Notes: generated by a model not told the origin, from the sequence alone. Numbered from the stretch's first letter, positions 14,207 to 27,560 are shown. The stretch is DNA of 64,000 nucleotides from Serilophus lunatus (GCA_013399895.1 VXBA01003716.1:828140-892139), one strand, 5' to 3'. Program-made: numbers and translations.

Positions 14207-16307
14207 GCATTCGTTTCCTTTGATACAGGAAAATGGCAGAGGCATGCAGGAAAAGGTGCAATCAGCCAAGCTTCTGCCATCCCATGAAGCTCTATAAACC
14301 TCCCGAAGAAAAAAACCAGATTGTGTGTGAAGTACTGGCTACAGCTTCTGTGTGGGACTCTCCTGAACTTTGTCCTCAAAAGGAGGTGGCAGCTGTCACC
14401 TTCTACAAGCAGTGAAGCAGGCCTACTGTGAAAATATCAAGGTTATTAAAAACTAAATGCTTGAAATCTGGGATGCTAAAATCTTCCGTGAATTTTGAAG
14501 AGACTGTATGGCTTTCAAGAGTGCTGGCAGTGCTTGAATTCAGCATTTTTGTGAGGCAAGTGTGCCCCACAGCATAGTTTACCCTGCTTTGTGTGCCCAG
14601 ACCCCTCCGCCAGGTGCATGTTTAGATGGGAATTAGTGTGTCCTTCTGTATGCCCAGGCCAGGAGGGAGCCAGGGTATGCTCCAGTCTTGACATCTGAGG
14701 GACTAGGTTGTGCAGGACCTCACGGATTGCATTATCCACACCACTGGGCTGCAGCCTGAACCCCGCACTGCAGAGGTGACCACGGCATGCCTACCACGCC
14801 TGGGTGAGCCAATGGCTGCCAACCGCTCTTGAAAAGTCACACTCCACTTATTCCTGGGTTTGTATAAACACTTGGGCATCTAGTTTTAGGCTTCCATTTC
14901 AGGGGGTTGCAGGGGGAAGGGACACTTGGAGGAGTTTAATTCTTACTCACTTCTCAAAAAGAACAAAAGGTGTATTTTAATCAGTGCACAAAGCTGGAAG
15001 TATTAGGGCTCAGTGCATTTGACTTGGGTGATTCAAAATGTGGATAGTAGCAGGGGGAATGGCAGAGCATTCTGCCATCGTTTCTGCTGTCCTCCAACCC
15101 CCATTTTGTAGTGAGTTCAGAAGATCTGGCCCAGCCACCTGAAACAATCAGGTCACTTGTGCAGCAGCTCAGGGTATGCAATTCTAATCAGAGATTCAAC
15201 GAAGCAGGCCTGCATTAGGCATTAAGTGACAGCTGAGTGACAGTAGTACTAGGAGTTAAGAGAAATTTAAAAATATACCCAATGGAAAAATGACACCATT
15301 AAAAGCCTCGTCTGAGATGATTATCCTTTTTTTCTGAAATTATGGAAGACAGTTGGAAAGGATTTAAACAGAACTTTGTTGCTGCAAGGAACGGATGCCA
15401 GAAATGGAAGGCAATCAGAACAGACCTTTATTTTCTGACAACAGCTGCATATGAAGCACTGGATGTATTAAATAGTTTCAATTCAAACAGTAAAACTCAG
15501 TTATGAAATCATGTACCAGAATTTTGAAAGGTATTACATTCATACAGAGGTGGAAAGTCTCAGAGATCTGAGGGTGGGTTGCAAATTGTTTGAGGAGGCA
15601 ATCCGTGTTTTCACCTACTTCTTGCTGTCTCTTGATGTCCTTAATGAAAGATCAGGCAGTAGTAAAGTTTCAAGACTAAGCAAAAGACAGCCATCAACTA
15701 ACCAAAAGTAAAGGCTAGAAAGAGAAGATATTGCCATACAGGAGTTTGGTAGTCCATACAACTGTTTATGTACTTGAGATGTTGATTTTATGTGGTTCAA
15801 GGGAGGGACCTGGACAGGTTCAAGCATGCATCTATGGGGAACAAACTGGTCTATTACACTCCTTATGTGTGCAACACATTTAGTCTTAAAGCGAATGTCT
15901 CATTGCTAAGAAAAGACTGGGCATTCTTCCTCAAGAAAGTTCAAAGTGCTGTAAGAAAAGATGTTGGAGAGAATGGAAAAGGCAGAGTCCACACAAAAAA
16001 CCCCTTTGCACGTAAAGCTATTTATTTTGTGAAAAACATACAAAGCAAAAAAAGCCAAGAGAATACCTGGCCTTTAGAAGAATAACTATTGTTTCTAAAA
16101 ATTCATGTTTTGGCAGAAATTTAATTTTGGCAAAGTGTTCTCAGCATAAACAAAAAACAGGGCAAGTGCTATTATCTCTTTGGGTCTCTGTGGCCAGTGC
16201 TGCAGTGGAAGATTAGTGGGCTATCAAACTGAAGTGTGTTCAGTTTCAGTTAAAGGCAGAAGCATAAGCCAACAAAGTGGGGCATGGGAAAACAACTACA
16301 AGCAGTG

Positions 16308-16326
16308 AAAACAAACAAACAAAAAA
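16308..16326. repeat. (AAAC)n simple repeat
   Basis: Several AAAC units run into an A6 stretch. Seen directly; a low-complexity tract of no evident function. Confidence 0.8.
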
Positions 16327-16738
16327 TGTATTTATAGCAGTGAGCATACCTATTTTAACAGAATGTGGGATATGTAACAAAGCAGGAGAGATGTGTATTT
16401 GGTAGTATCAGGGAAAAACATATAAATTACCTGAAGGTATTCAAGCAGTAGCCTCTTCTTAGAACAAGAATCAAATAACAAGGAGAATAAGAAATTGTTT
16501 CAAAGGGATGCAAGAGCTCTCACTGAAGAAACATCTTTTGTCTCTCTCAGTAGGTGTTCTCTTAGGCCAGAGGATTCAGGAGGAGCTGGGTAGACCTGTG
16601 AGCTCTGCAGCTCATGAGAGTTTGTAAGCAGGTTCAGAGCCTTACCAAGGGCTCTTGGCAGGCTCTGGGGTAGTTGCTGTCAGCCTCCCACTGCACGTGA
16701 AGCCTCAGATGCTATTTTCAAGTACATTCACATGCTAT

Positions 16739-16780
16739 CAGCTTGTGAAAAACACAGGTTCGTTTGTTTATCACAAGCTG
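16739..16780. repeat. Hairpin-forming inverted repeat, 10-bp stem
   Basis: CAGCTTGTGA at 16739-16748 is the exact reverse complement of TCACAAGCTG at 16771-16780, with a 22-base spacer. A further G-T pair could extend the stem by one. The element sits within a modestly GC-richer stretch (about 16540-17050). It may be a structured RNA element or a regulatory dyad, but no gene context supports either. Confidence 0.7.
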
Positions 16781-19330
16781 GGAGTGTGAAAGTGCTTGTA
16801 AATAGCACTCTGCCATCTTGCCTACGCAGGGCCCTCCCTTCCCTGGGCAAAGACCTCACCAGTGTTGCCTCCTTCCTTTGAATTGCTATGTTGCCATCAC
16901 CTACTGCTTTGTTGCTGCTCCCACGTGGGCCACGAAGGCAGGTCCCACGCTCAAACAGCTTTGCAATTGTTGCAGGTACTGCTGGCACTTTAGCAGAGAC
17001 TCCTGGCATCTTGTGAAGTGTTCAGTCACCTGCCTCGGATTGAACAAACAAAAACATAAACCCTCTGCACTGCAGTATAGTGAAGTTCTTCGGTGATATG
17101 TTTTGTGTTAACAGAAAGGTCAAAGTCATTGTCAATTTGTCTTTATTCACAAAAAAGAGAGGAAGGCAAGGCTCCCTCGATTGCTGAACTAAGTAGCTTT
17201 CTGCCCAAATTGCCCACCCAAGTCAGCAACCTGACCATGAAAAGCTTTCTAGTGGGCAGGGGGTTAGAAACTATAATAGAGGCTCCATTCCTGAGGTAGT
17301 AAGTGACAAATCAGTTGTTCACACCTCTTTGAGTTGAACAGAAGCACAGTGTGGTTAACATTGGAGGCTGGTGTTGTGCACATCACAGGTGCTAAAAAAA
17401 AATGTCCATGTGTTCAAATAAAGCAGAAGTTAGTGGCCATGATCCACGGGAGTAAGAAAAGGTCATATACCTTTGTCTGAGAGAGGAGCAGTAGCTAAAA
17501 CCAACCGCAAGGTGTGGCTGGTATTGTGATGGACAAGAGAAACCTGACACCACTTACCAATCTATGATCAGGAATAAAAAATTACTCTTTACAATAGTCT
17601 TAATATTTGAGCACGAAGCTGGAAGGCTGCTGGCACAAATTAGTGTTTTTCCCACAGGTAATAAAATTAATCTTGCTGACAGTATACACTACAAATGTTA
17701 GTTCCCAGATACTTTTCCTCTTTGATAACTTTTCTTGTTCTCTAGTGAGTACAGAGATAAAGGTTTGGTGACCTTTTGTTCAGCAATTCATTTTCACTTG
17801 TCGGAACAACTCAAGAATTAACGCTGAATTTTCTGAGGAAGGAATTTGAAAGAATTAGGTTTTTCCACTTTCACCCAAGATCATCCACAAAAGGAAAAAT
17901 CCCTTTTTTACCCAAGAAGACCTAAACCAACTCTTTCTACTTACCAGGCCCACAAGGAAATCCTAGACATGAGGAAGAGGCTCTGCTAGATCAGCATACA
18001 CTTCAGAAATTTTCTGGTTTGACTTTTCTGCTTTTCATGGGACAATTAAAATATTCACTGAGCCAAAAACTGGGGATTAATTGCCTGGCACTCATCTGGG
18101 AAGTGGGATAACTGTGCTGTAGTCACTGACACTTAAGTGAACATGTGTTTGGTAAGGTTCACAGTCATTCACATCCTCTGCTTTATTTTTGGTTAAAGAT
18201 GCCTAAAACAAGGGAAAAGTACTTTGGTTTGAATTGAACTTTTTAAATTTTCTTTGTTAATTGAAAAAACCTCGTTTGGATCAGACAAAGGAAAGTACTT
18301 TTGTTCTGCATGCTGAAACAGCTGGAGAAAATTGTTCATGCAACCCTAAAAACAGCCCGCTGGCGGTGCAGGGGGGGAAGAGAGAACAGGATTTATCCAT
18401 GTTCAGTGATCTAAACCCTCCGTGACTGTAAGATCCTTAGCTAGGGGTGACTTGGCACGATCCATGATGGCAAATATATTTTAGGAGCCAGGCCTATTCC
18501 AATGGCCTGCCATTTGTGGAGCAAGAATTCAGTAAGCAGGGACAGAGATTATGGAGACAAATCTCATGATTGGACTCTATGCACTGCTCTAATTGTTTCC
18601 CTCATGCCCAGAAGAGACAGACCTGTGCATAGGAGGTTGCACTGAAAGAGCTGGGTTCTTTAGCCCTTAGACAGCGGGCTGTGACACTGCTGGTTTTGGA
18701 TCCTCACTAGCTTGTCTGCAGAGCACAAAGTTGGGCTGGTGAACTCGCCCTGCCTTGGCAGAATTTCAGGGCACCCTGTGCTACACACTGATGCAGATCC
18801 CCAAACCCTCACAGGCCAAACAAATGCTTACTGCAGACCAGATCTCTGGATTTAACAGACCTGTTAACACTGGCACTGAAGGGAGGCTTGGCTCTCCTTT
18901 CACTGTGAAACATTGCTCAACAGCCGTTTTAGACTTTTTTCTTTCATTTTTCTTTCTTTTTTTTTGAAGACAAAGAGGTTACTAAAAGGTTTACCTGAGA
19001 AGAATCTTTCCCAGAGAAGCACAGTGTTGTGGATGTGATCTGAAAATGCATCTTTGACCTCTGCACTGAGGATGGAAGATATGGCTATTTAGACAAGTCC
19101 TTCTCAGTTTTGTCTCTCAAAGGTACCTGGAAATTATTCTAAATGCTTCACAGTACAAGCGGCAGAGCAGCTCATTACACTTATACTGTCAGGCAGTTAA
19201 TGTTTAAAAATCACTTGTTTTCTGTTTTCATTGCTCTACCTCAGAAGATATACATTCTCTTTTATCTAAACAGAAATAGATCTGACTACTTTGCTTGCAA
19301 AAACTGCCTCTAATGTAGTTGCTCTTCACC

Positions 19331-19355
19331 TTATTTCATTTCCAAAATGAAATAA
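19331..19355. repeat. Perfect 11-bp-stem hairpin
   Basis: TTATTTCATTT at 19331-19341 pairs exactly with AAATGAAATAA at 19345-19355, leaving a 3-base loop (CCA). The stem is AT-rich. Such compact perfect stems can mark the centre of a decayed inverted-repeat transposon or a protein-binding dyad, but no flanking symmetry supports either. Confidence 0.85.
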
Positions 19356-21787
19356 AAAAGAATTAATTGTTCAGCTGCTACTCTGACATCAAGGAAAACT
19401 AACTCATAGAAATTGTCCTGAAATAGCTTAGAAATGGGCTGGGTGCCAGCAAGGAAACATAGGGAAGCTAAAAGCAATATAATTTTGCTTTATGCAATTC
19501 TCTTATTGCTGCACCACTGCGGTACAGCCTGTTAGTTAGAGTCTAAGTATCTCAGAGGTTTTTTTCTTGCTCCTCAAGCTGTGAGCAGCTTTGGTACATC
19601 TTAGACAAGGTCAGTGTACTTGCTATCTTCAAGCACCCCAGTGTCTCGTGAGCTGGGAAAATGAATTAAGAAAGAATGACATACTCAAAATTTCACCATG
19701 TCCCAATAAAGCCAGAATCTTTAAAAGACCCATGACAATTTTTAAAAGAACAAAAATCCCAGAGTACAACCACGTCAAGGAGAGTGGTAGGACAGTGGGT
19801 TTATTTAGACTATGAGTTTCAGTAGCTGAATCTTGTTTAAGCCAGAGAAAAGTCAAGTTGCTATAGACATCTCAGAGATTAAAAAGTATCTTATGGTCAC
19901 CGCCCACCTGGAAAAAAGCAGCATTTTAGCATCAAATTTATCTGTTCTTGGAGAAAGCTTGGAAAACCAGGCCAGTGGTCTGACTACCATATTTAATCTA
20001 TCCTAACTCTCAGCAGAGTATTACAGGAAACACTTGCTCTCACTTGAAGTGGGTAGAAATCTGATACTCAAACACAGAATTGCTTCTTTAGTGTACTGAA
20101 ATGTGAAAAAAATTGCATCTCTAAATGCAGCTGAGGAAGGACTGCAGCTCTATTCCAAGGCCCATGCTTTAGGGCTATTCTTCCCTTCAAAGAGATGCCT
20201 ACTGGCAAACCCAGGGCTATTTTTATAGAGTAATCACTGAAGATGATAGAAAAAAAATTAGAGGCAGAGAAGTCTCCTCTTTAGACATAAACAATCGATG
20301 TCTTGGGGCTGTCTCCAGTGCTCATGGTGGCGTTTTTTGAAGGGCAGGGCAGTGTTAAAGAAAGTAAAATTCAAGTACTCTGCTATGGCTATTTTAAGGC
20401 GAGGAAACTTGTGTTCTGGAGATTTCTTTGTGGCAGCTGGTGCCAGAGAAAGACAAAAGTAAGCTGCTAGATCCATTTCAAAAGTTACCACCGAGAAAAA
20501 AGACTGTTTCATTTGTAACCAATTTTCTGTTTTGTTGAAGAGGCTAGACTCTAATTTTACTGCAATGCACTGCAGGTAGCCAAGCCTCCAGCACGGGAAA
20601 TGTGAACAGCAAAATTAATAGTGCTTTCAAAGAACAGGAAGAGCTAGAAAACAAAATAAAGGTTACTGAAATTTCATATGACTGTAGTCATATCTTGCTT
20701 ACAGTGTATCAGGAGAGTCAATTAAATCTGCAGGTTTTTTGGATGCGCTCCTGAACCTCAGCCATTCTCTCTTTGGGGTTTTAAGTGTGGTTTAACTGCT
20801 GTAGCTTTATCTAGAGCTAAGCAGCTTGCACCAATTTCAGGTAGCTGCTGCTTATTAAAAATTGAAATATACCTTTTCTCTGTTCTTAAGGGATCTAGCT
20901 GAGGTTCTGGGCAGTTCTGAAATTGAGTTTTAAAGTAAATAATACACACAGCACTTACTGGACTGCCCAAGTAAGAGTGGTATTGGGGGCTGCTTGTGCA
21001 AAGCTAGAATGACTTTAACTGTGAGCACTGCTAGTTTTCCACCATTTTGTTAGCAGAAGAATCTGACCAAAAAAAGAAGTATTCTTGTTTGAAGTGTTCT
21101 TGTACTAGAAATGAAATTAATTATTTGCCAGTAAGCTGCAGCTCAGGCGAGAACTATTCAGGCAGCCACAGACAACTCTGCTGTTCATGAATCCAATCAA
21201 AATTGTGTCACTTGCTCCCTTCCTCCCCTCATGATTTGCTTGTTGCCTTCTCACAGAACAAAACTACACTCTTCAAAGACTGATTTTTAAATCGTGGCTC
21301 ATAGCAAAATAAGACCTCACAGGAGCCTCTAGGTGCTACCACAGCACAAGTAATTATTTAAATAAATTTGTCTCCTCATCACTGGCCTTTTTCCTGGAGT
21401 TCCTGCTCTCCTACTGTAGTGGTAATCAGGAACAAAATGTATAGAAAAAAGGTTTACCGAAGATCAGGATTGAAAATCAAGACCAGTGGCCTAATTTATA
21501 ACAACTTGTTAAAATACAAGCTTTAGCATCAAAGAAGTAATAGTGCTTTTAAAATATTTTAAAATCTCCCTATTTTCAAGAACATAAAAATCACCTTTTC
21601 ACATTTCAGGTGTGAATATTCATAAGTCAGATAAATTGCCTCAAAACAGCATCATCAACTTGAGCTAATGAACCGGTTTCACACTGAAACATGTGAAAAG
21701 TATTCATATGTTTTGTTTTATAAAGTTGAAATATACAGGTCATAATCTCTACCAAAAGACAGTAACAAACAGTTTAGAAAAGATAAT

Positions 21788-21806
21788 ATCTTGATTTAAT
21801 CAAGAT
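21788..21806. repeat. Near-perfect dyad, 9-bp arms
   Basis: ATCTTGATT at 21788-21796 and AATCAAGAT at 21798-21806 are exact reverse complements around a single T. This is the geometry of a dimeric protein-binding site, but no function can be read from it. Confidence 0.85.
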
Positions 21807-23596
21807 TATTGCCAGGTGAATATATATCTAGAGTTAGATATAGAGCTGTTTGCTTTCTGATGCTGATAGTATAACCTTTAGTATCTGAGATGGATGATAC
21901 AGTTTTCAATTAATATCAAGTGATGGCAACAACTAAAATTTGGTGTATAGGAGATACATGAGGAGCAGTATAATTAATGCAGATGACCTATTACTGCTTT
22001 GCTTTTTTATTATTTTTTTAGATAATTTATGTTGAATTCCTTCCTCTGGCTGGATTCTGTTCTATGCTTTTCTCACATGTGGTGAAAGCAAAAATCTGTA
22101 CATGGTACAGTCAAATTGAGAATAACAGAGACAAGCAACAATGTATAAAACAGTGACAATTTTCTGCATTAAATTCCCTGCATTTTAAGATAAGAGTTAG
22201 TCAAGGTCATGTTAAAATGTTTGTATCCATTACTCCAAGGTTTGTGGGACAACCCCATATTCACAGGAGTACAAGTCTCTCAAATTTATGTGAGGCTTTC
22301 TAATACGATAGATTATTTCTCTCCTCAGGATAAGTGCAAGGGGACTGCAGTGCTATGTATAGTTAAGCTTTTCCTATTCTTTTGGTTCTGTAATTGATTC
22401 TTACTGCAGCAGCTTTTGTGGTGACCTATTGCATTAACAAGAGTAAAAATGAACCTTCTTGTCATTGCAGCACCACCACCTCCACCCACAGTTTTTTCAC
22501 AGGCTTTTTAGAAAGAAATTTACAGCCTGCTTTATATGCACAATTAATAGTAACACATTCTCCTGTGTTTTTATAGTCAAAGGAAGGAAATAAAGTTCAA
22601 TAGGATTTTTTTCTTCTGTATACATTTCCTATATACATACCTAAAACCAATTTTACTGCTAAGTCTTCAGTTTCATGTGTTGAATTTCGTCTCTTCAACC
22701 ATGAATGTAAAGAGTTCCTGGAATCTCACTGAATACATAAAAAAATCTAAACTCAATTCACTTTCTAATCACTGAGATTTCCTTCATCTGACTCCTCCTC
22801 ATTTTTCATCTCTAAGGAAACAAGAATTCATTTTGCCATCAAAATAGTTTCTTGGTTTCTTGATAGTTGACTTGTTCCCCCTACAAATACTTCTTTCACC
22901 CCATCCCTTATATTTATCATCTCAGCTGTCTGCTAGTGACATCAATGGTGACGTTACAGAGTACTCTCTTCAGGGGTGCAGGAGACGTGGCAGCAGGAGG
23001 CAGAGGTGGACTGTCCTCAAAGAAGCCAAGTGATTTCCCAGTGAAATAGAAGGAAGGAAAGCATAGAACATATTGGGGGGAAGCTGAACTGCTCCTACAT
23101 AAAAAGCTATTTTAAGCTCATGTCAGCTGTTAGAAACACATATACAGAAAACTCAGTTCCAGGGACTGCTTCCATTATGCATAACGCTATGCAAAATGGA
23201 TAGTTAAAAAGATTAACAATAATTTTTTCTCAATAAACCTAAGAATTTTCCTTTCAGGCTTCTTGGCCTGAAATCCCCTTTAATCTCCGCTGGCTCTGAT
23301 CCTTGCTTCTGCTTTTCTGTCCTGTGTTCCTCTCTCCCTATATCTGTCTGCTTCAAAGAAGTTACCATGCTACACATCTTTCCCAAACCACTCTCCACCA
23401 TCTTTGGAAAACACCTCTATTGGCCTCTTGAATTTCTCTAGTGGCTGAGTTTGGTACTCCAGTGTATTGGTCTCTGTTTTGTAACTTGCAGTGTAGTGAC
23501 AGGCTTTTGAACCCGAGGAGCTGGAAAGTGTAAAGATAACAGATTCCTATGAACAAGCAAAGAGTTCTTTATGCAGTAGTGCAATGCTGATGTAGA

Positions 23597-23704
23597 TGAG
23601 TCATTTAGGGACATGGTTTAGAGGTAGCCTTGGCAGTGCTGGGGAAATGGATGGACTTGATGATCCTAGAGGTGTCTTCCAACCTAAACTATTCTGTGAT
23701 TCTA
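23597..23704 (+). mobile_element. CR1 LINE, 3' terminal fragment
   Basis: The end of a CR1 retrotransposon, 5'-truncated as most CR1 copies are. Seen in order: the TTTAGGGACATGGTTTAG block, the TTGGCAGTGCTGG block, the TGGACTTGATGATCCTAGAGGT block, then CTTCCAACCTAAAC and the terminal ATTCTGTGATTCT repeat. This order is diagnostic of the CR1 3' untranslated region. Divergence from the remembered consensus is modest, so this is one of the younger copies here. It has no coding capacity, and the 5' boundary is approximate. Confidence 0.92.
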
Positions 23705-25479
23705 AGACTTTTAACACCATGAGGTAGAAATTTCAAGAACAAGGAGTAGATACCAAGTGCATCTGCACTTGTGAATGGTTGCCTGAATCAAACCAAACCT
23801 CTTCTGAAATCCCTATTTATATAATTTATTCCCAGTATACCGGACTTGACTTATAAATAGATATCAAAATATATGGGGTAGAACTTGTTTCACTGTCTAT
23901 ACTAATACTTCATTAATCACTAACTTTCAAAACAGGCTTATTTTGATAAACTTCAGGAAGCTGAAGATCCTGTGTTAACCAAGATATATGTCCTGTTCAA
24001 GCTGTGCACATTTTCAACAGCATATTTTTGCTCTGGGCATCACTGACAGCACTGTTAACCACTAGTGGCCATTCATCTGCAGAGCTTCTGGCAAAACACT
24101 TTGATGACAGAGCAGCAGTGGAGGCGTTCTGCTCATCTCCACTGAACACTATCAAGTCATGATGAAAAAGAAATACAGAAATGATAAATGAAAGAGTGAA
24201 TATTCATATACAAGTCACACTGATCATTATGAGAATATTTTTTTCGTTAATTTTAAGATGCAAGGAGGAAGAAGAGCAAGATGGCTACAAATTGCACTGT
24301 ATTTGACTGGTGTTGGTGTGTAACGAATCAGTTGGCCCAAGTGCAAATGTTTTTAAAATGCTGAAGACAGTAGGTGATTGTGTGTGTCACCACGAGAAAA
24401 TCAGATGATTAGAAGCAGATATTTAACACAAAAATCCCCTAACTATTTCTTTCTCTCCTCCACAACACAGGCAGTAGAATATTTCCCCTGCAGTGGGTAG
24501 TAATATTATCAGTGCTTCTACTGCAACTAGAGCTGTGTTGTTACAGCAAGAAGACAGCGCCTTTCAATGAGCACTCGCAGGTTTCTCTGATTACCTTTAA
24601 AATAAAGGACAGGACCTAGTTAGTAGAGCTGATTGACTAAAGGACAACTGTCATGCTTAGACAAAACTTTATTCTAAAAAAAAAAAAATTAAAAAATTTG
24701 TAATGCATTTCATTAGCTGTTATTGAAAATCTGTATTTTATGACAAGTTGACTTTTGTCCATTTTATAGTTTTACTTCTGTTGATAGTGTTTCTAATGAA
24801 TGCTTTGTATTTTATCGTATCTTTTGTGTTAGTACAATTAAGGATTAAATTAAATAAGCTGTATTGTGTAATAGGCTGTGAAAGGACTAGACATACCTGG
24901 AATGGAAGAAGACACTGTGTAATCACACCTGGAACATCCCAAGTACATACGTAAGGAAAATATACCCTTTATCAGGAAATTTACCTGATATGGAAACTTT
25001 GTCACATGTCAGTGAAACGTATCTGAGGTCATGCAGAGAGCAGTCTGATATCTCTTAACTCTGTTTAAAAGATATGCCAGGTCTTCATGCAAAATGAGTG
25101 GGTATTGACCCAGTGAAGTCAGTCAATTTCTGTCTGTTTTCATTAGCTGAAATTCTAGTTGACTGCCCTTTGAAGTTGCTTTAATTTTTTAGAAAGCAGA
25201 AAATGGTAGCTGGCTTCTCTGCTTGCATACTGGCTGATAACACACGAAATTAGTATCCAAGCATGTAGTATTTGAGATGCTTATCTCCCTTTACAGAAAA
25301 GGCTTAAAATCTGAAGCAGGACACTAGTTGTTTAAGTAGGTTGGGTTTATCAGTGCACTGATGACAACAGTTTAACAGGGAAATAAGGCACTTTTTTTCT
25401 ATACTAGAATAAAAGTAACTTGCTCAAAGGAGGACAATGAGAAAAAAATACATTTGAAGCAATGTTAAATAACATTTTA
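23705..25479. other. Unique AT-rich spacer between CR1 fragments
   Basis: Nothing coding was recognised. An A13 run lies at 24676-24688 within a very AT-rich stretch. The 60-70 codon frames around 24740-24950 occur on both strands and look random. Confidence 0.6.
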
Positions 25480-25530
25480 GAATCCCAGGACAAGGCCCCT
25501 TCCAACTCAAACCATTCTATGACTCTATAC
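25480..25530 (+). mobile_element. CR1 LINE, very short 3' end
   Basis: Only the last 40-50 bases of a CR1 are recognisable: GGACAAGGCCCCTTCCAACT, then AAACCATTCTATGACTCTAT, matching the CR1 3' terminus and its terminal repeat. The 5' limit is uncertain because the upstream sequence shows no further match. It is either a severely truncated insertion or an older, eroded one. Confidence 0.8.
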
Positions 25531-25908
25531 TGCTAACACCAATTATTAGTAGAAGATATTTCTGTACTACAGTCATGATGAAAGGTATAAATTCTGAGAG
25601 TAGGTTAAAATGATTCTGCCCTGGTAACAGATTGACAGCCACGCAGAGTAAACAGGGAGTAACTGTGATTGACATATAACTGGAAGCAGAAGAACTGTGA
25701 GTGGCATAAATGTGCATGATCTTAGAGGATTGGAATGTGGGTGGATTAACAGACACAGACATGTGGAAGTGAAAAGCAGTAGCTGGATGATGAACAGGAC
25801 GCAAGTTTGAACACAAAGCTCTTCAGGAAGTGCCCTGAAATTCATACTCATCTTGTCTTTGTTTATCTTTCTTCAAGACAATTATAACAACAATAAGAAA
25901 AGCCGACC

Positions 25909-25926
25909 AAAAAAAAAAAAAAAAAN
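25909..25926. repeat. Poly(A)17 followed by a single N
   Basis: Seventeen A residues are followed by one undetermined base. The same arrangement recurs at 35717-35733. This suggests the assembly could not resolve a longer homopolymer and marked it with one N. It does not look like the tail of a processed pseudogene, because no gene-like sequence precedes it. Confidence 0.85.
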
Positions 25927-26139
25927 CTTGTCTGCTCCTTTTTCTCACGACAAAGAAAGAGTATATCAGAGAAGTCCAAATCTGTTCATGCTGCTCTCCC
26001 ACTGGCACAACTTTAAAGTCTTGGTAATTTAATTCATGTAAGCATCTAAAAGTTTGGCCGATCTGTTTTCCTCCCTTTTCTTAGACTTGAAAAAGTAGAC
26101 CAAAATTACTAGGGGAGGAAAACAATTCCTTTCAGCATT

Positions 26140-26171
26140 TCTGTTTTGTTTCACATTGAAAACAAAACAGA
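26140..26171. repeat. Perfect 12-bp-stem hairpin
   Basis: TCTGTTTTGTTT at 26140-26151 pairs exactly with AAACAAAACAGA at 26160-26171 around an 8-base loop, and a G-T plus one A-T pair could extend it. The stem is unusually long for chance. No target-site duplication or flanking inverted repeat was noticed. Confidence 0.85.
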
Positions 26172-27529
26172 GAAATTTGAAATTAAAACTGACTGGAAAA
26201 ATTGACAGACCATTCTTGAGTCTCTAAAATTATTTATTTAGGTTGGATTCCAAATTAAGACAATGGCTTGCTATTTTGTTTTGTTTCTAAATGAGAATCA
26301 GGCTACAATTGATAGACTTATTATTCCAATGGCCATGCTTGATTCTGTCAGGATCTGCTGGAAGAAAAAAAACAAAGGATACTGCAACTTTTATGCAAGG
26401 CTAAAGGAGGCAAAATAACAACGTTTAGGATTGAAATGACATTGTATTTTAAGATCTGTCATAGTGTAGAGCAGGTGTAGTTAAACCAATCAAAAGAAGT
26501 GATACAATTACAAAGTAATAGATTGCAGATATTTTAGTTGACATTTTCCCCAATGTCTAGATTTTTCATTTGCTACATTAGTAGTTGCTTAACTCTCTAC
26601 TTTTAAGTCCAAACTTCTGACTTTTCCCTCTGACTTGATGAATTCTTAGAAGCCAGCAAAAGGATTCTTAGAGCTTTTTAAGCATGCAGAAGCTGCAAAG
26701 CCAGCTACAAAAGTAAATAATGAAGATCAATAGCAATGATATCTTCCATGTTTAAAAGGACATCTTCCTGTAATTTCAGTTTTCTTTTCCAAGATCTTGT
26801 CAAGTAGTGAATAGTTGTCAAGAGTTGTGGAGTACACTGTCATCCATCAAGTAGCATTGCCTTCATTTAGACTGATGCATTGGGCAACAATTGAACTCTT
26901 GAGTTCTGTACTGTAGTTTGTTTTGCTTAAACTTGTGTCTATTGAAAGTCTCTTTTTGGAGTTGCCTGGTCACTTCTCTCTCATTGCAAAACTTTTCTAG
27001 CATTATTTCTGTTCTCCTGCCTGAAGCCTTCCTATTTGTCCACTACATCTTGACTCATCCCCTTCAGGCTTGAGAAGACCAAATATCAGCTCACATTTCT
27101 GTACATCTATGCTCCCTCTAAGTCTATGTGTCACACACGTGTGTGTTCTGTCTGCTATTAAAACTAACTTGGAGCCTGTAAATGTTGTTTCTGCATTTGT
27201 GGCAAAATAACCTCATCTTCTGGTCTAGTACTCCAGTGGAGGCTGTTTTCAGAATTCCTAATGAGATGTATTAGAATTTACACAAAACACTAAAGTGAAT
27301 GAGAGTATTAGATTCACATGAAAAAATTATCAACAGAGAGATTCCCAAGCCATTTACTTTTGAAGGTTCTAACATGAAAGCAAAGACATGTTAGAGACAG
27401 TAAGGAAAAGGGCTGATTTCTTCATAGTTCAGCAATCTGCATGGGTGATGTTAGAAGTCTGGCACTGTGTGGATGAAATATATTCCTTCAAAGCATAATG
27501 TTTAAGCTGAAATATTTGGTTTGCATGTA

Positions 27530-27560
27530 CTTCCCCTCCCTTCCTTCCCCCTTTCTTTTT
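27530..27560. repeat. Pyrimidine tract
   Basis: About 30 consecutive C/T residues occur here. Such tracts occur upstream of splice acceptors or as simple-sequence DNA. No AG acceptor with a plausible exon follows. Confidence 0.7.

Larger units (their letters stand above)
3546..16738. other. Unique AT-rich non-coding sequence
   Basis: No gene was found. Minor items: a T14 run at 6149-6162; a 12-bp palindrome TCATAATTATGA at 8086-8097; an 18-bp-period duplication at 9028-9059; an inverted repeat at 11650-11670; a TA microsatellite at 12016-12026; a pyrimidine tract ending in CAG at 14161-14206; and an (AAAC)n run at 16308-16326. The stretch 14510-14830 is richer in G and C and may be an old repeat or conserved element, but I could not name it. 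The 113-codon frames at 5241-5582 and 8380-8721 show no family resemblance. Confidence 0.6.
16781..23596. other. Unique AT-rich non-coding sequence
   Basis: No exon, RNA gene or recognisable repeat family was found. It contains a pyrimidine-rich stretch at 18938-18965, an 11-bp-stem hairpin at 19331-19355 and a 9-bp dyad at 21788-21806. Open frames are all below 100 codons and look random. From 16818 to 17050 the sequence is somewhat GC-richer with several CpGs but has no recognisable content. Confidence 0.6.

Noticed and set aside
15795..15840. Possible CR1 ORF2 fragment (GGGACCTGGACAGGTT)
   Set aside because: Only about 16 bases resemble the CR1 segment and no colinear match continues on either side.
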